From: Bacteriovoracaceae bacterium
GTDB lineage: Bacteria; Bdellovibrionota; Bacteriovoracia; Bacteriovoracales; Bacteriovoracaceae
Length of the DNA: 38,664 nt
Direction: 5' to 3'
Assembly: GCA_018675575.1 (NCBI GenBank)
Contig: JABGXW010000021.1
Coordinates: forward strand, 1-38,664
Numbering within the stretch: the stretch's first letter is position 1; each line of letters opens with the position of its first letter. Made by a program: the position numbers and the translations under genes. The notes beneath the pieces were generated by a model. The model saw only the letters and a program-made list of their open reading frames with translations, searched no databases and was not told the origin of the DNA. Of this stretch, positions 27,875 to 35,635 are shown piece by piece.

Positions 27875-28255
27875 ATGAGCTCACAGGTATTTTTTCAAAT
27901 ACAATCAAGTTTTATTTTATTACTGATGTATATAGGAATTTACTATCGTCAATTTCCTACGCGTCACGTAAAACTCATGGTCATTACCATTGCATGGGAC
28001 CTCATACTAATTTTACAAATTGAACTTTCGCGAGGCGCCATCAAAAAAGCGGCTCATTCAGTAGTCAATCCCACATTTTTAACGATTCATATTTCCATTG
28101 CTGTTTCGACAGTTCTTCTCTATTTTGGAATGATTTATACAGGCAGAAAAATGCTTCAAAAAGATTACTCTGTTCATAAAGCTCATAGGCTTATGGGTAA
28201 AACTACGGTAATGTTTCGTACTGCGACCTACGTCACAAGTTTTTTTGTAGTTTGA
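27875..28255 (+). CDS. Small four-helix membrane protein with conserved-type histidines
   Basis: I choose the ATG at 27875 (MSSQVFFQIQ), 126 residues, because AAAGGAAAG lies just before it; the open frame upstream lacks such a site. Four hydrophobic helices are predicted (about 10-27, 34-50, 69-89, 108-125). Histidines at 31, 61, 72, 101 and 104 (HKAHRLMG) sit at helix ends, reminiscent of the DUF420/YozB group linked to heme-copper oxidase assembly, but that match is tentative. It is divergent from dinG and is followed by bolA after 43 bases on the same strand. Confidence 0.72.
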   Translation: MSSQVFFQIQSSFILLLMYIGIYYRQFPTRHVKLMVITIAWDLILILQIELSRGAIKKAAHSVVNPTFLTIHISIAVSTVLLYFGMIYTGRKMLQKDYSVHKAHRLMGKTTVMFRTATYVTSFFVV

Positions 28256-28298
28256 GTAAAATATTTTTTTATATTTACAAATTATTAAGAGAGACCCT

Positions 28299-28559
28299 AT
28301 GAATCTTTTTACTGAAATAGAAGAACTTATTATAAATCAAATCGATGATGCCAAAGTGACGATTCACGATCTCACAGGAACCGGTGATCACCTCGGGCTA
28401 ACTGTTATTTCTGATAGATTTGATGGCAAAGGTTTACTTGATCAACATCAAATGATCATGGATATTCTAAAAGAAAAATTTAAAGAAAATTTACATGCAG
28501 TTCAAATCAAGACCATGACCTATCAAAAAGCGAAAGATAGAAATTTACTAGGAGAATAA
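28299..28559 (+). CDS. BolA family protein
   Basis: 86 residues, the size of the BolA/YrbA group. Diagnostic text is VTIHDLTGTGDHLGLTVIS (20-38), F-x-GK-x-LL-x-QHQMI (41-53) and HAVQIKTMT (66-74). His31 in the TGDH loop and His66 are candidate ligands for a shared 2Fe-2S cluster with a CGFS glutaredoxin. The next gene, one base downstream, encodes just such a glutaredoxin, so the pair very likely acts as a BolA-Grx iron-sulfur complex. AGAGAGAC precedes the ATG. Confidence 0.93.
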   Translation: MNLFTEIEELIINQIDDAKVTIHDLTGTGDHLGLTVISDRFDGKGLLDQHQMIMDILKEKFKENLHAVQIKTMTYQKAKDRNLLGE

Positions 28560-28560
28560 G

Positions 28561-28953
28561 ATGAGTGATAAGAATCCATTTGAAATATTAGGTACAGATA
28601 AAATCTCTACCCCAGGGGGAACTCCTCTTCAAGAAACAAATACCTCTGCAGATCTCACAGAGAGAATTACAAATATTATAGGCTCTGCTAATATTGTTCT
28701 ATTCATGAAAGGATCTCCAGAAGTACCACAATGTGGCTTTTCTGCCAATGTCATCAGCATACTTAACAATATGCAAGCTACTTATAATACTTTTGATATT
28801 TTATCAGACATGGATATTAGAGAAGGCGTAAAACAATTTGCCAACTGGCCTACCTATCCACAACTTTGGGTAAAAGGAAAATTAGTTGGTGGAAACGATA
28901 TTATTATGGAGCTTTTTGAAACCAAAGAACTGCAAGAAGTTCTTGATTCATAA
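28561..28953 (+). CDS. grxD: Monothiol glutaredoxin (CGFS type, Grx4/GrxD)
   Basis: 130 residues. The active site is Cys58-Gly-Phe-Ser (PQCGFSANV), followed by TFDILSDMDIREGVKQF and NWPTYPQLWVKGKLVGGNDI, the standard glutathione-binding blocks. Such proteins carry or transfer 2Fe-2S clusters with glutathione and BolA. About 30 residues precede the domain (NPFEILGTDKI...), longer than in E. coli GrxD, and look disordered. It starts one base after the bolA stop, so it is almost certainly co-translated with it. Confidence 0.95.
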   Translation: MSDKNPFEILGTDKISTPGGTPLQETNTSADLTERITNIIGSANIVLFMKGSPEVPQCGFSANVISILNNMQATYNTFDILSDMDIREGVKQFANWPTYPQLWVKGKLVGGNDIIMELFETKELQEVLDS

Positions 28954-28980
28954 AAATTTTGACGCGCATAATTACTGCTG

Positions 28981-29721
28981 TCATTCTTCCGCGAACTCGT
29001 CTTTGTATGCTATATTGTGATAAACTTTTTGGACGTCATCATCATCTTCAATGGCATCAATAAGCTTCATCACAGAATCAAACGTTTTCTTTGTGATATC
29101 TTTGAATGTTGTTGGGATTCTTTCTAAGCCAGCTTCCTTGGGCACGACTTTTAAATCGGCCAAGGCCTTTTGTACTGAACCAAAATCTGACATGGCGGTG
29201 GTGACAGTACTGACACCATCTTCAAATTCAACGTCTTCCGCTCCTCCATCAATCATGGACATGGTAAAATCATCTTCATCTAATTCAGGATCTTCAATTA
29301 CAAAAATTCCTTTTTGATCAAAAATAAATTCTAAACAGCCGTCTTTTCCTAACGACCCACCATGTTTATTAAAATAGGATCTGATATTGGCCACAGATCT
29401 TGTATTATTATCAGTGGCGCATTCTATAAAAATGGCAACACCGTCAGCTCCATAACCTTCAAAATTAACTTCAGTATAGTTTTCTCCACCAGCTCCAGAT
29501 GCTTTAGCAATAGCACGCTCTATGGTATCTTTTGGCATATTTTGACCCCGACCATTTTGAATTGCAAGCCTAAGTCTTGGGTTCGAATCAGGATCTCCTC
29601 CACCACCGGTTTTCACAGCAACGTTGATCTCTTTAATTATTTTACTGAAAATTTTCCCCCGTTTTTTATCCTGGGCACCTTTACGATGTTTAATATTTGC
29701 AAATTTACTATGGCCTGCCAT
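28981..29721 (-). CDS. yebC: YebC/PmpR (TACO1) family protein
   Basis: 246 residues, full length. The N-terminus MAGHSKFANIKHRKGAQDKKRGK is the family signature, followed by GGGGDPDSNPRLRLAIQ and the block NFEGYGADGVAIFIEC. Members bind DNA as regulators or relieve ribosome stalling at proline-rich stretches; which applies cannot be told here. The C-terminus is acidic (IEDDDDVQK). It is convergent with grxD with 27 bases between stops and no visible terminator. Confidence 0.95.
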   Translation of the reverse strand: MAGHSKFANIKHRKGAQDKKRGKIFSKIIKEINVAVKTGGGGDPDSNPRLRLAIQNGRGQNMPKDTIERAIAKASGAGGENYTEVNFEGYGADGVAIFIECATDNNTRSVANIRSYFNKHGGSLGKDGCLEFIFDQKGIFVIEDPELDEDDFTMSMIDGGAEDVEFEDGVSTVTTAMSDFGSVQKALADLKVVPKEAGLERIPTTFKDITKKTFDSVMKLIDAIEDDDDVQKVYHNIAYKDEFAEE

Positions 29722-29787
29722 GAACTCTCCTTAATATTTAATGGGCCATCATAATTGAAAGCATCTAGAATGGCATAACGAAAAGCG

Positions 29788-31098
29788 TTATTCCATTGTC
29801 GATTTTAACGGGTATTTTCTTTTGAGTCGTATTCCAAAGATCATAAGACCTAGGAAGATCAGGAGTGGGTAAATCTTCATTATATAAAAGATAATGTAAC
29901 TTGCGGCCCTCACCAAAGCAGTTAGCCATTTTGAGTTATAAACAATGGGCGCATAGTCAGGTGCCGTGGCGTAATAAAGTTCTACAAACTTTAGGCCCAA
30001 AGAAGATTTGAGCAATATAGAGTCACGAATATGTCTGAAATAATCGAGGACATAATGTTCTTTTTGAAATCCTGCTGTGACTAGATAACATTGATTTTCG
30101 TTTAACAAGGTTTCTATTTCAATCGGTGTTCCCACAATAGAATCAGATAAAACAGAAGCAAATTGGTATTTATTAACTAGCGCTAGGGAAAAGTTATACG
30201 TTGTTCCATTGACTAAGTCTTGAGCGGTTACTGCACCAGAACGATTTGGAGTTTCAAAAGAGTATACTCCATTGATTCCTTGGGTTGCCGTTTGGACAGG
30301 ACTATTTGAAGTATCAGAGGCTCCAGTATTATGATTATACATAAGAAGTTTGTAAATAATGCTATCATCCATCTCAGTAATGCTGCTTCCATTTGAATAA
30401 TTAAGAGTCAAATTCTCATCACCAATTACCATACTACTGACGGTAATAGCTCCAGAAGGAATTTTATCTGACATATTTAATTTATAATAAACTCCAGTTA
30501 CAGAACTTGTATCAATAGTCGTTCCTGGCGTGGCATCAGTCGTACTGGCGTAAACAAAAAAAGTGAAGTCATCTTCTCTTAGGCCGTCCGCTAAGGATAA
30601 GAAACTGGAACAATTCGTTCCAATTTCATCACACATAGAACTCCAATTAATGGAGACTAAATATTGATCACTTCCAAGCGATGTTGGTGAAATTGTGAAG
30701 TCTTTATATTCAGATCCATTGTAAACAGCGGCTTGAATTGTTTCAGAGTTATAATCTATTATTTCAACATAAAATTTTAAATGTATTGCTGGCACATTTG
30801 CTGTTATTTTCGGCATACTGCTACTTGCAGTAAGAACAGTATATTCGGCCTGATCAGAAGGTGAGGCGTCATTTGTGTCTATTGGAATATAAACAACGAA
30901 CGGATCATCTGACGATGCTCCATCACCCGAGGAGGGGTCGTCCATAATCATTTCTTGATAAGTACTAATGTCGCCGTCGGAATCTAGCGCCCTAAAAATA
31001 TAATCCTCACTTTCAGCTAATGGAATAACCGAAAGTCCATACACTTGGAGGGATATAAACAGACTAAAAAATGAAAATAAGTATATGATTTTGTTCAT
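29788..31098 (-). CDS. Secreted protein with C-terminal CFI-box-like domain and membrane anchor
   Basis: 436 residues. A signal peptide (about 1-22) precedes an acidic, serine-rich beta region (about 30-210), an Fn3-like module (about 215-328) and then a segment beginning CYLVTAGF (337-344) with RHIRDSILL (355-363), LGLKFVELYYATAP (367-380) and a transmembrane helix (about 399-423) ending in a basic tail (RLKRKYP). This order (cysteine box, R-x2-RD, FV-x-YY-x-SP/AP, helix, basic tail) matches the CFI-box-CTERM domains of secreted proteins in Proteobacteria and Bdellovibrionota. Such tails resemble protein-sorting signals, so surface retention or processing is inferred. The ligand of the beta region is unknown. 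Confidence 0.8.
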   Translation of the reverse strand: MNKIIYLFSFFSLFISLQVYGLSVIPLAESEDYIFRALDSDGDISTYQEMIMDDPSSGDGASSDDPFVVYIPIDTNDASPSDQAEYTVLTASSSMPKITANVPAIHLKFYVEIIDYNSETIQAAVYNGSEYKDFTISPTSLGSDQYLVSINWSSMCDEIGTNCSSFLSLADGLREDDFTFFVYASTTDATPGTTIDTSSVTGVYYKLNMSDKIPSGAITVSSMVIGDENLTLNYSNGSSITEMDDSIIYKLLMYNHNTGASDTSNSPVQTATQGINGVYSFETPNRSGAVTAQDLVNGTTYNFSLALVNKYQFASVLSDSIVGTPIEIETLLNENQCYLVTAGFQKEHYVLDYFRHIRDSILLKSSLGLKFVELYYATAPDYAPIVYNSKWLTALVRAASYIIFYIMKIYPLLIFLGLMIFGIRLKRKYPLKSTME

Positions 31099-31214
31099 AG
31101 TTTCTAATATCTTAGCATAAAAGCCTATTTTAATTCTAACATATTCGAAGCTAGAATTGCACTAATCCTTCCCCTTCTCTTGAGTTCCTAAGTATTATTA
31201 ACTATAAGGATTCC

Positions 31215-31730
31215 ATGACTTTTTTTCATCAATTTACTTATTCCTTTCTACTCCTATCTTTAGGCCATTTTGCCCAATCTTGCATCGATCCCGGTAGGAC
31301 CACTGATCCCAAAAAAGTTGTCGAGTCCATGTCCACAGCATTGGCAAAGAAGTATCCTTATATACCAATTATAGAGGTGAAAGAATTAGCTCGAACCATC
31401 CCTTACATTTTGGTTGATGTCCGGGAAAAAAAAGAGATGGACGTCAGTATGATACCAGGAGCAATTACTGCTAAAGAGTTTGAGACGAATAAAGAAACTT
31501 ATAAAAATAAGCTCATCATCCCCTATTGTACAATCGGAATGAGGTCAGGAAAGTATACTGACAAATTAGTAAAAGAAGGATTTAAAGCAAAAAATTTAAA
31601 AGGTGGAGTGCTAGCGTTTGCCCACGAAGGATTTTCCTTTATAAACAAAGGGGAAAAAACCAAAGAAGTTCACGTTTATGGTGAAGCATGGAATTTGTTG
31701 CCAAAGGCCTACAAGGGTATTTTCGAATAA
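31215..31730 (+). CDS. Exported rhodanese-domain protein
   Basis: 171 residues. A hydrophobic N-terminus ends in FAQSC, an imperfect lipobox with Cys23, so it is exported and possibly lipidated. The rhodanese domain (about 52-145) contains ILVDVREKKEMDVSMIPGA (65-83) and the active loop Cys105-TIGMRSG, an intact CxxGxRS loop for carrying a persulfide. The C-terminal HVYGEAWNLLPKAYKGIF is shared, as I recall, by a subset of bacterial rhodaneses. AAGGA sits before the ATG. Its TAA overlaps the ATG of the aminotransferase gene (TAATG). Confidence 0.85.
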   Translation: MTFFHQFTYSFLLLSLGHFAQSCIDPGRTTDPKKVVESMSTALAKKYPYIPIIEVKELARTIPYILVDVREKKEMDVSMIPGAITAKEFETNKETYKNKLIIPYCTIGMRSGKYTDKLVKEGFKAKNLKGGVLAFAHEGFSFINKGEKTKEVHVYGEAWNLLPKAYKGIFE

Positions 31731-32638
31731 TGTTAATCAATATAAATGGAGTTATCACAGGAAAGGAAGATGCCAAAGTTTCTGTTTTTGATAGGGGCTT
31801 TCTGTTCGGTGACTCAATTTACGAAGTCACATTAACCTATGATTATGTTCTCTTTAAACTTGAAGAACATTTTGACAGGCTGTGGGAATCTGCAGAGAGT
31901 TTGGCCTTGCATATTTCCCATTCCAGAAAAGAGTTGACGTATGAAGTTAATAAAACTCTCAAGCAATTGAATGAAAAAAGAGCTTATGTGAGAATTATAA
32001 TTACTCGAGGTGAAGGAATGATTGGACTTGACCCTAACCTTGCTTCAAAAAATAATGTCATCATTATTTGTAAATCTCTTCCTGAAAATCCTAACTGGTG
32101 GTACGAGACTGGTGTGGAAATGATTATCGCAAATATTCTAAGAAATCCGAAAGAATCAATGGACCCCAGTATAAAATCAGGAAATTATCTTAATAATGTT
32201 TTGGCCTATGCAGAGGCAAAAAAACAAGGTGCTTTTGATGCTATTATGTTAAACCGTGATGGTTTTATTACGGAAGGAACGACTAATAATATATGGATGA
32301 TTAAGAATAAAGAAATTATCACTCCTCCTCTAGGTGCTGGTCTCTTACCCGGAATAACCAGACAAACTTTAATTGAATTGGCAAAACTCAAAAATTTACC
32401 TGTTTCAGAAAAGAATTTTACTAGAGATGAGCTTTATTCTGCTGATGAATCATTTTTGACTTCCTCAACAAAAGAGCTTGTACCCATCGTCAAAATTAAC
32501 GGAAAATCAATAGGTTCCGCTGTACCAGGTCCTCTAACACGCAAACTCCACCAAATTTACAAAGATCACGTTCAGGAATGTGTGAAGCAGGGCAAAAACA
32601 AACTCTTTTTTACCATTTTCCCCAGTGACAGTGATTGA
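31730..32638 (+). CDS. Class-IV PLP aminotransferase (D-alanine/branched-chain type)
   Basis: 302 residues from the ATG at 31730, which overlaps the rhodanese stop; a longer frame from 31688 lies inside the rhodanese gene and is not supported. Family blocks are VFDRGFLFGDSIYEV (19-33), the PLP lysine Lys149 in PSIKSGNYLNNVLA, TEGTTNNIW (181-189) and LLPGITRQTLIEL (205-217). NYLNNVLA and the GITR block are closest to D-amino-acid aminotransferases, but branched-chain and aminodeoxychorismate enzymes share them. D-alanine or D-glutamate supply for peptidoglycan is one possibility. No transmembrane segment. Confidence 0.88.
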   Translation: MLININGVITGKEDAKVSVFDRGFLFGDSIYEVTLTYDYVLFKLEEHFDRLWESAESLALHISHSRKELTYEVNKTLKQLNEKRAYVRIIITRGEGMIGLDPNLASKNNVIIICKSLPENPNWWYETGVEMIIANILRNPKESMDPSIKSGNYLNNVLAYAEAKKQGAFDAIMLNRDGFITEGTTNNIWMIKNKEIITPPLGAGLLPGITRQTLIELAKLKNLPVSEKNFTRDELYSADESFLTSSTKELVPIVKINGKSIGSAVPGPLTRKLHQIYKDHVQECVKQGKNKLFFTIFPSDSD

Positions 32639-32663
32639 CAGAGATATAGTGCACTGGTAAATA
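32635..32663 (+). promoter_or_regulatory. Near-consensus sigma-70 promoter for rpsD
   Basis: A perfect TTGACA (32635-32640) is followed after 17 bases by TAAATA (32658-32663), running on into TATAAT at 32662-32667. The -35 includes the stop codon of the upstream aminotransferase (TGA, 32636-32638). It gives rpsD an independent start, with a leader of about 50 bases. Confidence 0.7.
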
Positions 32664-32719
32664 TAATTTCCTAAATTCAATAATTTAATTGTAGAAGTTA
32701 CATATCGCTGAGGTTAATA

Positions 32720-33349
32720 ATGGCAAAAAGTACAACATCAAGAAGTCGTTTTAAAATGCAAAGATCTTTAGGAATGGAAATTCCTGGACTTGGGAAACCT
32801 GGTGCGCTTGAGAGAAGGCCATACGGTCCTGGTATGCATGGAGGAAAAAGAAAGAAAGTTTCTGACTATGCTATACGTCTTAAAGAAAAACAAAAACTTC
32901 TTTATCATTATGGATTAAGAGAAAAACAATTAGTAACTTATGTTCGTGCTTGTAAAAAAGTTAAAGAAAGAGCGTGGATGGACACATTAATTATGACTTT
33001 AGAGTCGCGATTAAATTCAGTTATCTTTAGACTTAACTGGGCCCCATCAATTCTTGCAGCAAACCAAATGGTTTCTCATGGACAAGTATTAGTGAATGGA
33101 AAGAAGACTGATAGAGCTAGTTTCATCGTTCATAAGGGCGATGTTTTAAGCCTTTCAGAAAAAGGTTATAACAACCAACTTTATAAAATGTCTTTAGAGA
33201 CTCCAAGAATGTCAGTTGTTCCAGCTTCCTACGATGTAAAAGGTGGAGACAAGAAAACAGCAACCAAGATTGACGAGGCATTACCTTCAGATATCCCATT
33301 TGATTTTGCAGGACAGCTTGTGACGGAATATTATTGGAAAGTTAAATAG
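32720..33349 (+). CDS. rpsD: 30S ribosomal protein S4
   Basis: Primary 16S rRNA-binding protein, 209 residues. PYGPGMHGGKRKKVSDYAIRLKEKQKL is the conserved basic body, and the S4 RNA-binding domain is at about 94-155 (SRLNSVIFRLNWAPS, LVNGKKTDRASFIV). The N-terminal zinc cysteines found in the C+ form are absent (MAKSTTSRSRFKMQRSLG), so this is the zinc-independent C- type. GAGG precedes the ATG. It stands alone between its own promoter and terminator, outside the alpha operon where S4 usually lies with rpsM, rpsK and rpoA. Confidence 0.97.
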   Translation: MAKSTTSRSRFKMQRSLGMEIPGLGKPGALERRPYGPGMHGGKRKKVSDYAIRLKEKQKLLYHYGLREKQLVTYVRACKKVKERAWMDTLIMTLESRLNSVIFRLNWAPSILAANQMVSHGQVLVNGKKTDRASFIVHKGDVLSLSEKGYNNQLYKMSLETPRMSVVPASYDVKGGDKKTATKIDEALPSDIPFDFAGQLVTEYYWKVK

Positions 33350-33383
33350 TCTTAATTTGTAAAGTTTCAAAATATAGAAAGGA

Positions 33384-33406
33384 CCCTCTGATGAGGGTTT
33401 TTTTTT
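33384..33406 (+). terminator. Rho-independent terminator of rpsD
   Basis: CCCTC and GAGGG pair around TGAT and are followed by nine T residues, 35 bases after the rpsD stop. On the other strand the hairpin is followed only by TCCTTTC, so it would be a weaker stop for the convergent NadD-like gene. Confidence 0.93.
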
Positions 33407-33409
33407 GAT

Positions 33410-34072
33410 TTATTTTTCTCTTAACTTACAAGAACTTAAATCTTCATAGGGATTATCCTCAATAAATACTATTGATAAATTTTGATAATTGGCCTGGAAG
33501 GAATCAGCTTGTTCGCGAATCAATTTATGGCCGATTTTACGGGAGAGAATGTAGAGTCCCGTTAAATTTGATAATAAGATATCGGGGTTTTTCCATCTAG
33601 GTATGGCCATAAAAGTATCGGCCCCCATTAAGAGAAATTTTCTTTTAACATCGACATTTTTGATCCAATCAGACGTGGGGTTTGAATGATCAAGTGCTAA
33701 AAATCCTGGGTAAACACAATATTTTATTGTTTTTAGTAAAGTTAAGTAGCTATCAAGCTCGGAGTTTTGTCTTTCACGGTTTTCCTTCCATGGATTCAGA
33801 TCAGGCATAACAATGATATTTTTAACAGGACATTTATCTAAACATTCTTGATGACCTTGGTGAAATGGATCAAATGTCCCTGCAAAAAAGACGACTTCCT
33901 CGGCTTCAAATTGCATTCCTCTGGCCAATTCTTTTGGTAGGGAAATATTCACTTTTTCATTATTAAATAGTGAGAATAGCTCTCCTATCGCCTTAAGTGC
34001 CTGTTTATCTTCATTGATATTAGGAAGGTGGTTTTTTTCTAAAAATGTTTGTATTAATTTTTTATAGTCCAT
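33410..34072 (-). CDS. NadD-like nucleotidyltransferase with N-terminal extension and short C-terminus
   Basis: 220 residues. About 58 extra residues precede the nucleotidyltransferase fold, which begins VFFAGTFDPFHQGHQE (61-76); His71 and His74 form the HxGH motif. Further NadD-like text is LLMGADTFMAIPRWKNP and LTGLYILSRK. The protein ends in SSCKLREK, where NadD has ISSTxIR followed by about 20 more residues. It is probably nicotinate-nucleotide adenylyltransferase (NaMN to NaAD), but the short end and the extension leave doubt. There is no sign of a downstream frame continuing the protein. It is convergent with rpsD. Confidence 0.72.
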   Translation of the reverse strand: MDYKKLIQTFLEKNHLPNINEDKQALKAIGELFSLFNNEKVNISLPKELARGMQFEAEEVVFFAGTFDPFHQGHQECLDKCPVKNIIVMPDLNPWKENRERQNSELDSYLTLLKTIKYCVYPGFLALDHSNPTSDWIKNVDVKRKFLLMGADTFMAIPRWKNPDILLSNLTGLYILSRKIGHKLIREQADSFQANYQNLSIVFIEDNPYEDLSSCKLREK

Positions 34073-34127
34073 ACTTTACCATTATAAGAGTTTTTGTTAT
34101 CAAAATGAAAAGAAAATAGGAAGTTGT

Positions 34128-34415
34128 ATGGAATTTAGTTGTGACGTAGGAGACATTCATTTAGTAATTGAATCTTTTAAGAGAGGTCCAAGTCCTAGGA
34201 ATCCCAAAAAAGTGAGTATCTTTGATATTCATATTACTGCTAGTAAAAATGGGATTGATTATAAGTTCGTTTCCAGCTCTCACCATATTTCTCATAAGCT
34301 AAAATACTTAGAAAAAAAGCTTCCTTTGATTGTTGAAGCAAAAGAGCTTATTGAACATGTCCTTCACCATATCGAGCTAGATGAGTCTGAATCAGGCCCC
34401 AAGTGGAAAATGTAA
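34128..34415 (+). CDS. Small hypothetical protein
   Basis: 95 residues, no recognised family. It has no signal peptide. Basic and acidic clusters alternate (ESFKRGPSPRNPKK, HIELDESESGPK), and the middle (SSSHHISHKLKYLEKKL) looks helical. AGGAAG lies just before the ATG, supporting translation. It is divergent from the NadD-like gene (55 bases) and convergent with the LysM gene. Confidence 0.62.
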   Translation: MEFSCDVGDIHLVIESFKRGPSPRNPKKVSIFDIHITASKNGIDYKFVSSSHHISHKLKYLEKKLPLIVEAKELIEHVLHHIELDESESGPKWKM

Positions 34416-34462
34416 CATTTCCTACTATTTCTGCATGTTTCAAACTTTAATAATATAAAGCA

Positions 34463-35443
34463 TTAAAATCGATAGCCTAAGTTAAGGCCTAGGTCTAAAT
34501 TATGTTGAGAACTCGCTTCAATATCTTGATTGGCCCAATTAAGGAATGGTTCAACATTCAAATGGTCCCATTGAAACCCAAGTGCTGCACGAGTATTTAG
34601 GCCAGCAGTGATAGCTTCTGTGCCTATTTGGTCTTCTGGCAACAAAGAAAAGAGAACAGACATAGTAGATACTGATTTATTTGATTCATCAAGTTTCAAT
34701 GAGAGCCCAAGCTCTGGAGATGTTATCTGTTTTTTTATGATTTCTGATCCCGAAAGAGCATAGGCCCTACCTTCATTTTTAATTCCTGCTTTTAATCTAA
34801 CAGAATTACCAACTAAATATGTTGCATGAGTGCCTATTCTTACAAAAGTATTACTCGACATTGAAGCATTCGCTCCACTTTTTCGTTTAAAATTAAGAGA
34901 CTTTACTGCAGCAGATAGTTCTAAGTTTAATCTCTTTCCTATCAAATATTGCAATTTCGCTTGAGCTCCAAGACTTGGACGTGTTGCAAAGCTTGTAGCT
35001 ATTCGAGTATCAGAGTTAACGAGATCTAAATGATTTGTTGTTAGAGATGTAGAAATAGTAAATTGAATTTTCTTATTTGTTCTTTTAATAGGATTTTCAA
35101 AAATAGAATAAGTTCGATCTGTTGCTGATAGCAAGGCCTTCACCTGATCTTTTACTTGTGCTTTTTTTATTTCTTTTTGCATTGCTTTTGAGAGAATAAT
35201 AATTTGTCCCGGCTCAATTATATTAGCATCTTTTACAGTAGTATTTAACCTCATCAGTTTAGACACAGACCCATCTGTTCCGTAAAGCTTTTGACCTTTA
35301 ATAAAATGATTAGCAATATGAGAAAGAGTGTCACCTTTTTTCACTGTATAGTCTAAAGATGCCAATGCAGCTAATGGAATCGAGATTAAAAACGCAAAAC
35401 CTAAGAGAGCGACTAGTTTTGATGATTTGTTTACGCTATTCAC
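34463..35443 (-). CDS. LysM domain fused to an outer-membrane beta-barrel
   Basis: 326 residues. A signal peptide (about 1-29, LAALA-S) is followed by one LysM peptidoglycan-binding domain (31-85: YTVKKGDTLSHIANHF, LMRLN, IIEPGQIIIL). After a helical linker (86-118) comes an alternating polar/hydrophobic beta region (about 120-326) ending in Tyr-Arg-Phe, the C-terminal aromatic recognised by the BAM machinery. The layout suggests a small barrel held to the cell wall by its LysM, in the manner of OmpA but with LysM at the N-terminal side. TAGGAG precedes the ATG. The ligand specificity is unknown. Confidence 0.8.
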   Translation of the reverse strand: MNSVNKSSKLVALLGFAFLISIPLAALASLDYTVKKGDTLSHIANHFIKGQKLYGTDGSVSKLMRLNTTVKDANIIEPGQIIILSKAMQKEIKKAQVKDQVKALLSATDRTYSIFENPIKRTNKKIQFTISTSLTTNHLDLVNSDTRIATSFATRPSLGAQAKLQYLIGKRLNLELSAAVKSLNFKRKSGANASMSSNTFVRIGTHATYLVGNSVRLKAGIKNEGRAYALSGSEIIKKQITSPELGLSLKLDESNKSVSTMSVLFSLLPEDQIGTEAITAGLNTRAALGFQWDHLNVEPFLNWANQDIEASSQHNLDLGLNLGYRF

Positions 35444-35635
35444 GGTTTTCTCCTAGGAATAATTTTTCATTAAGAAAGTGATAACAAAACCATATCTTTG
35501 TTTCAAGTTGACTGTAATTTTTACTACTTAGGAACCTTTTGGTGCCACCAAAAGGCTGTAGATTTTTCAAAAATATTGCACCAAATACAGGATTTTGCCA
35601 TCATAGGACTAATTAATACTAAAAGGAAAGATCCT

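Noticed and set aside
29362..29754. 130-codon open frame antisense to yebC
   Set aside because: It mirrors the conserved YebC frame and shows no protein-like motif.
31179..31207. TTGAGT-17-TATAAG promoter-like pair before the rhodanese gene
   Set aside because: The -10 would coincide with the ribosome-binding site and leave no room for a transcript leader.
31688..31729. Upstream ATG for the aminotransferase
   Set aside because: It lies within the rhodanese gene, lacks a ribosome site, and the family N-terminus begins at 31730.
34432..34462. CTTTA...TAAAG hairpin after the LysM gene
   Set aside because: Five A/T-rich pairs and a three-T tail are too weak to call a terminator.
35498..35635. 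Longer N-terminus of the cysteine hydrolase
   Set aside because: The upstream residues are not signal-like, and a strong ribosome site and signal peptide start at 35636.
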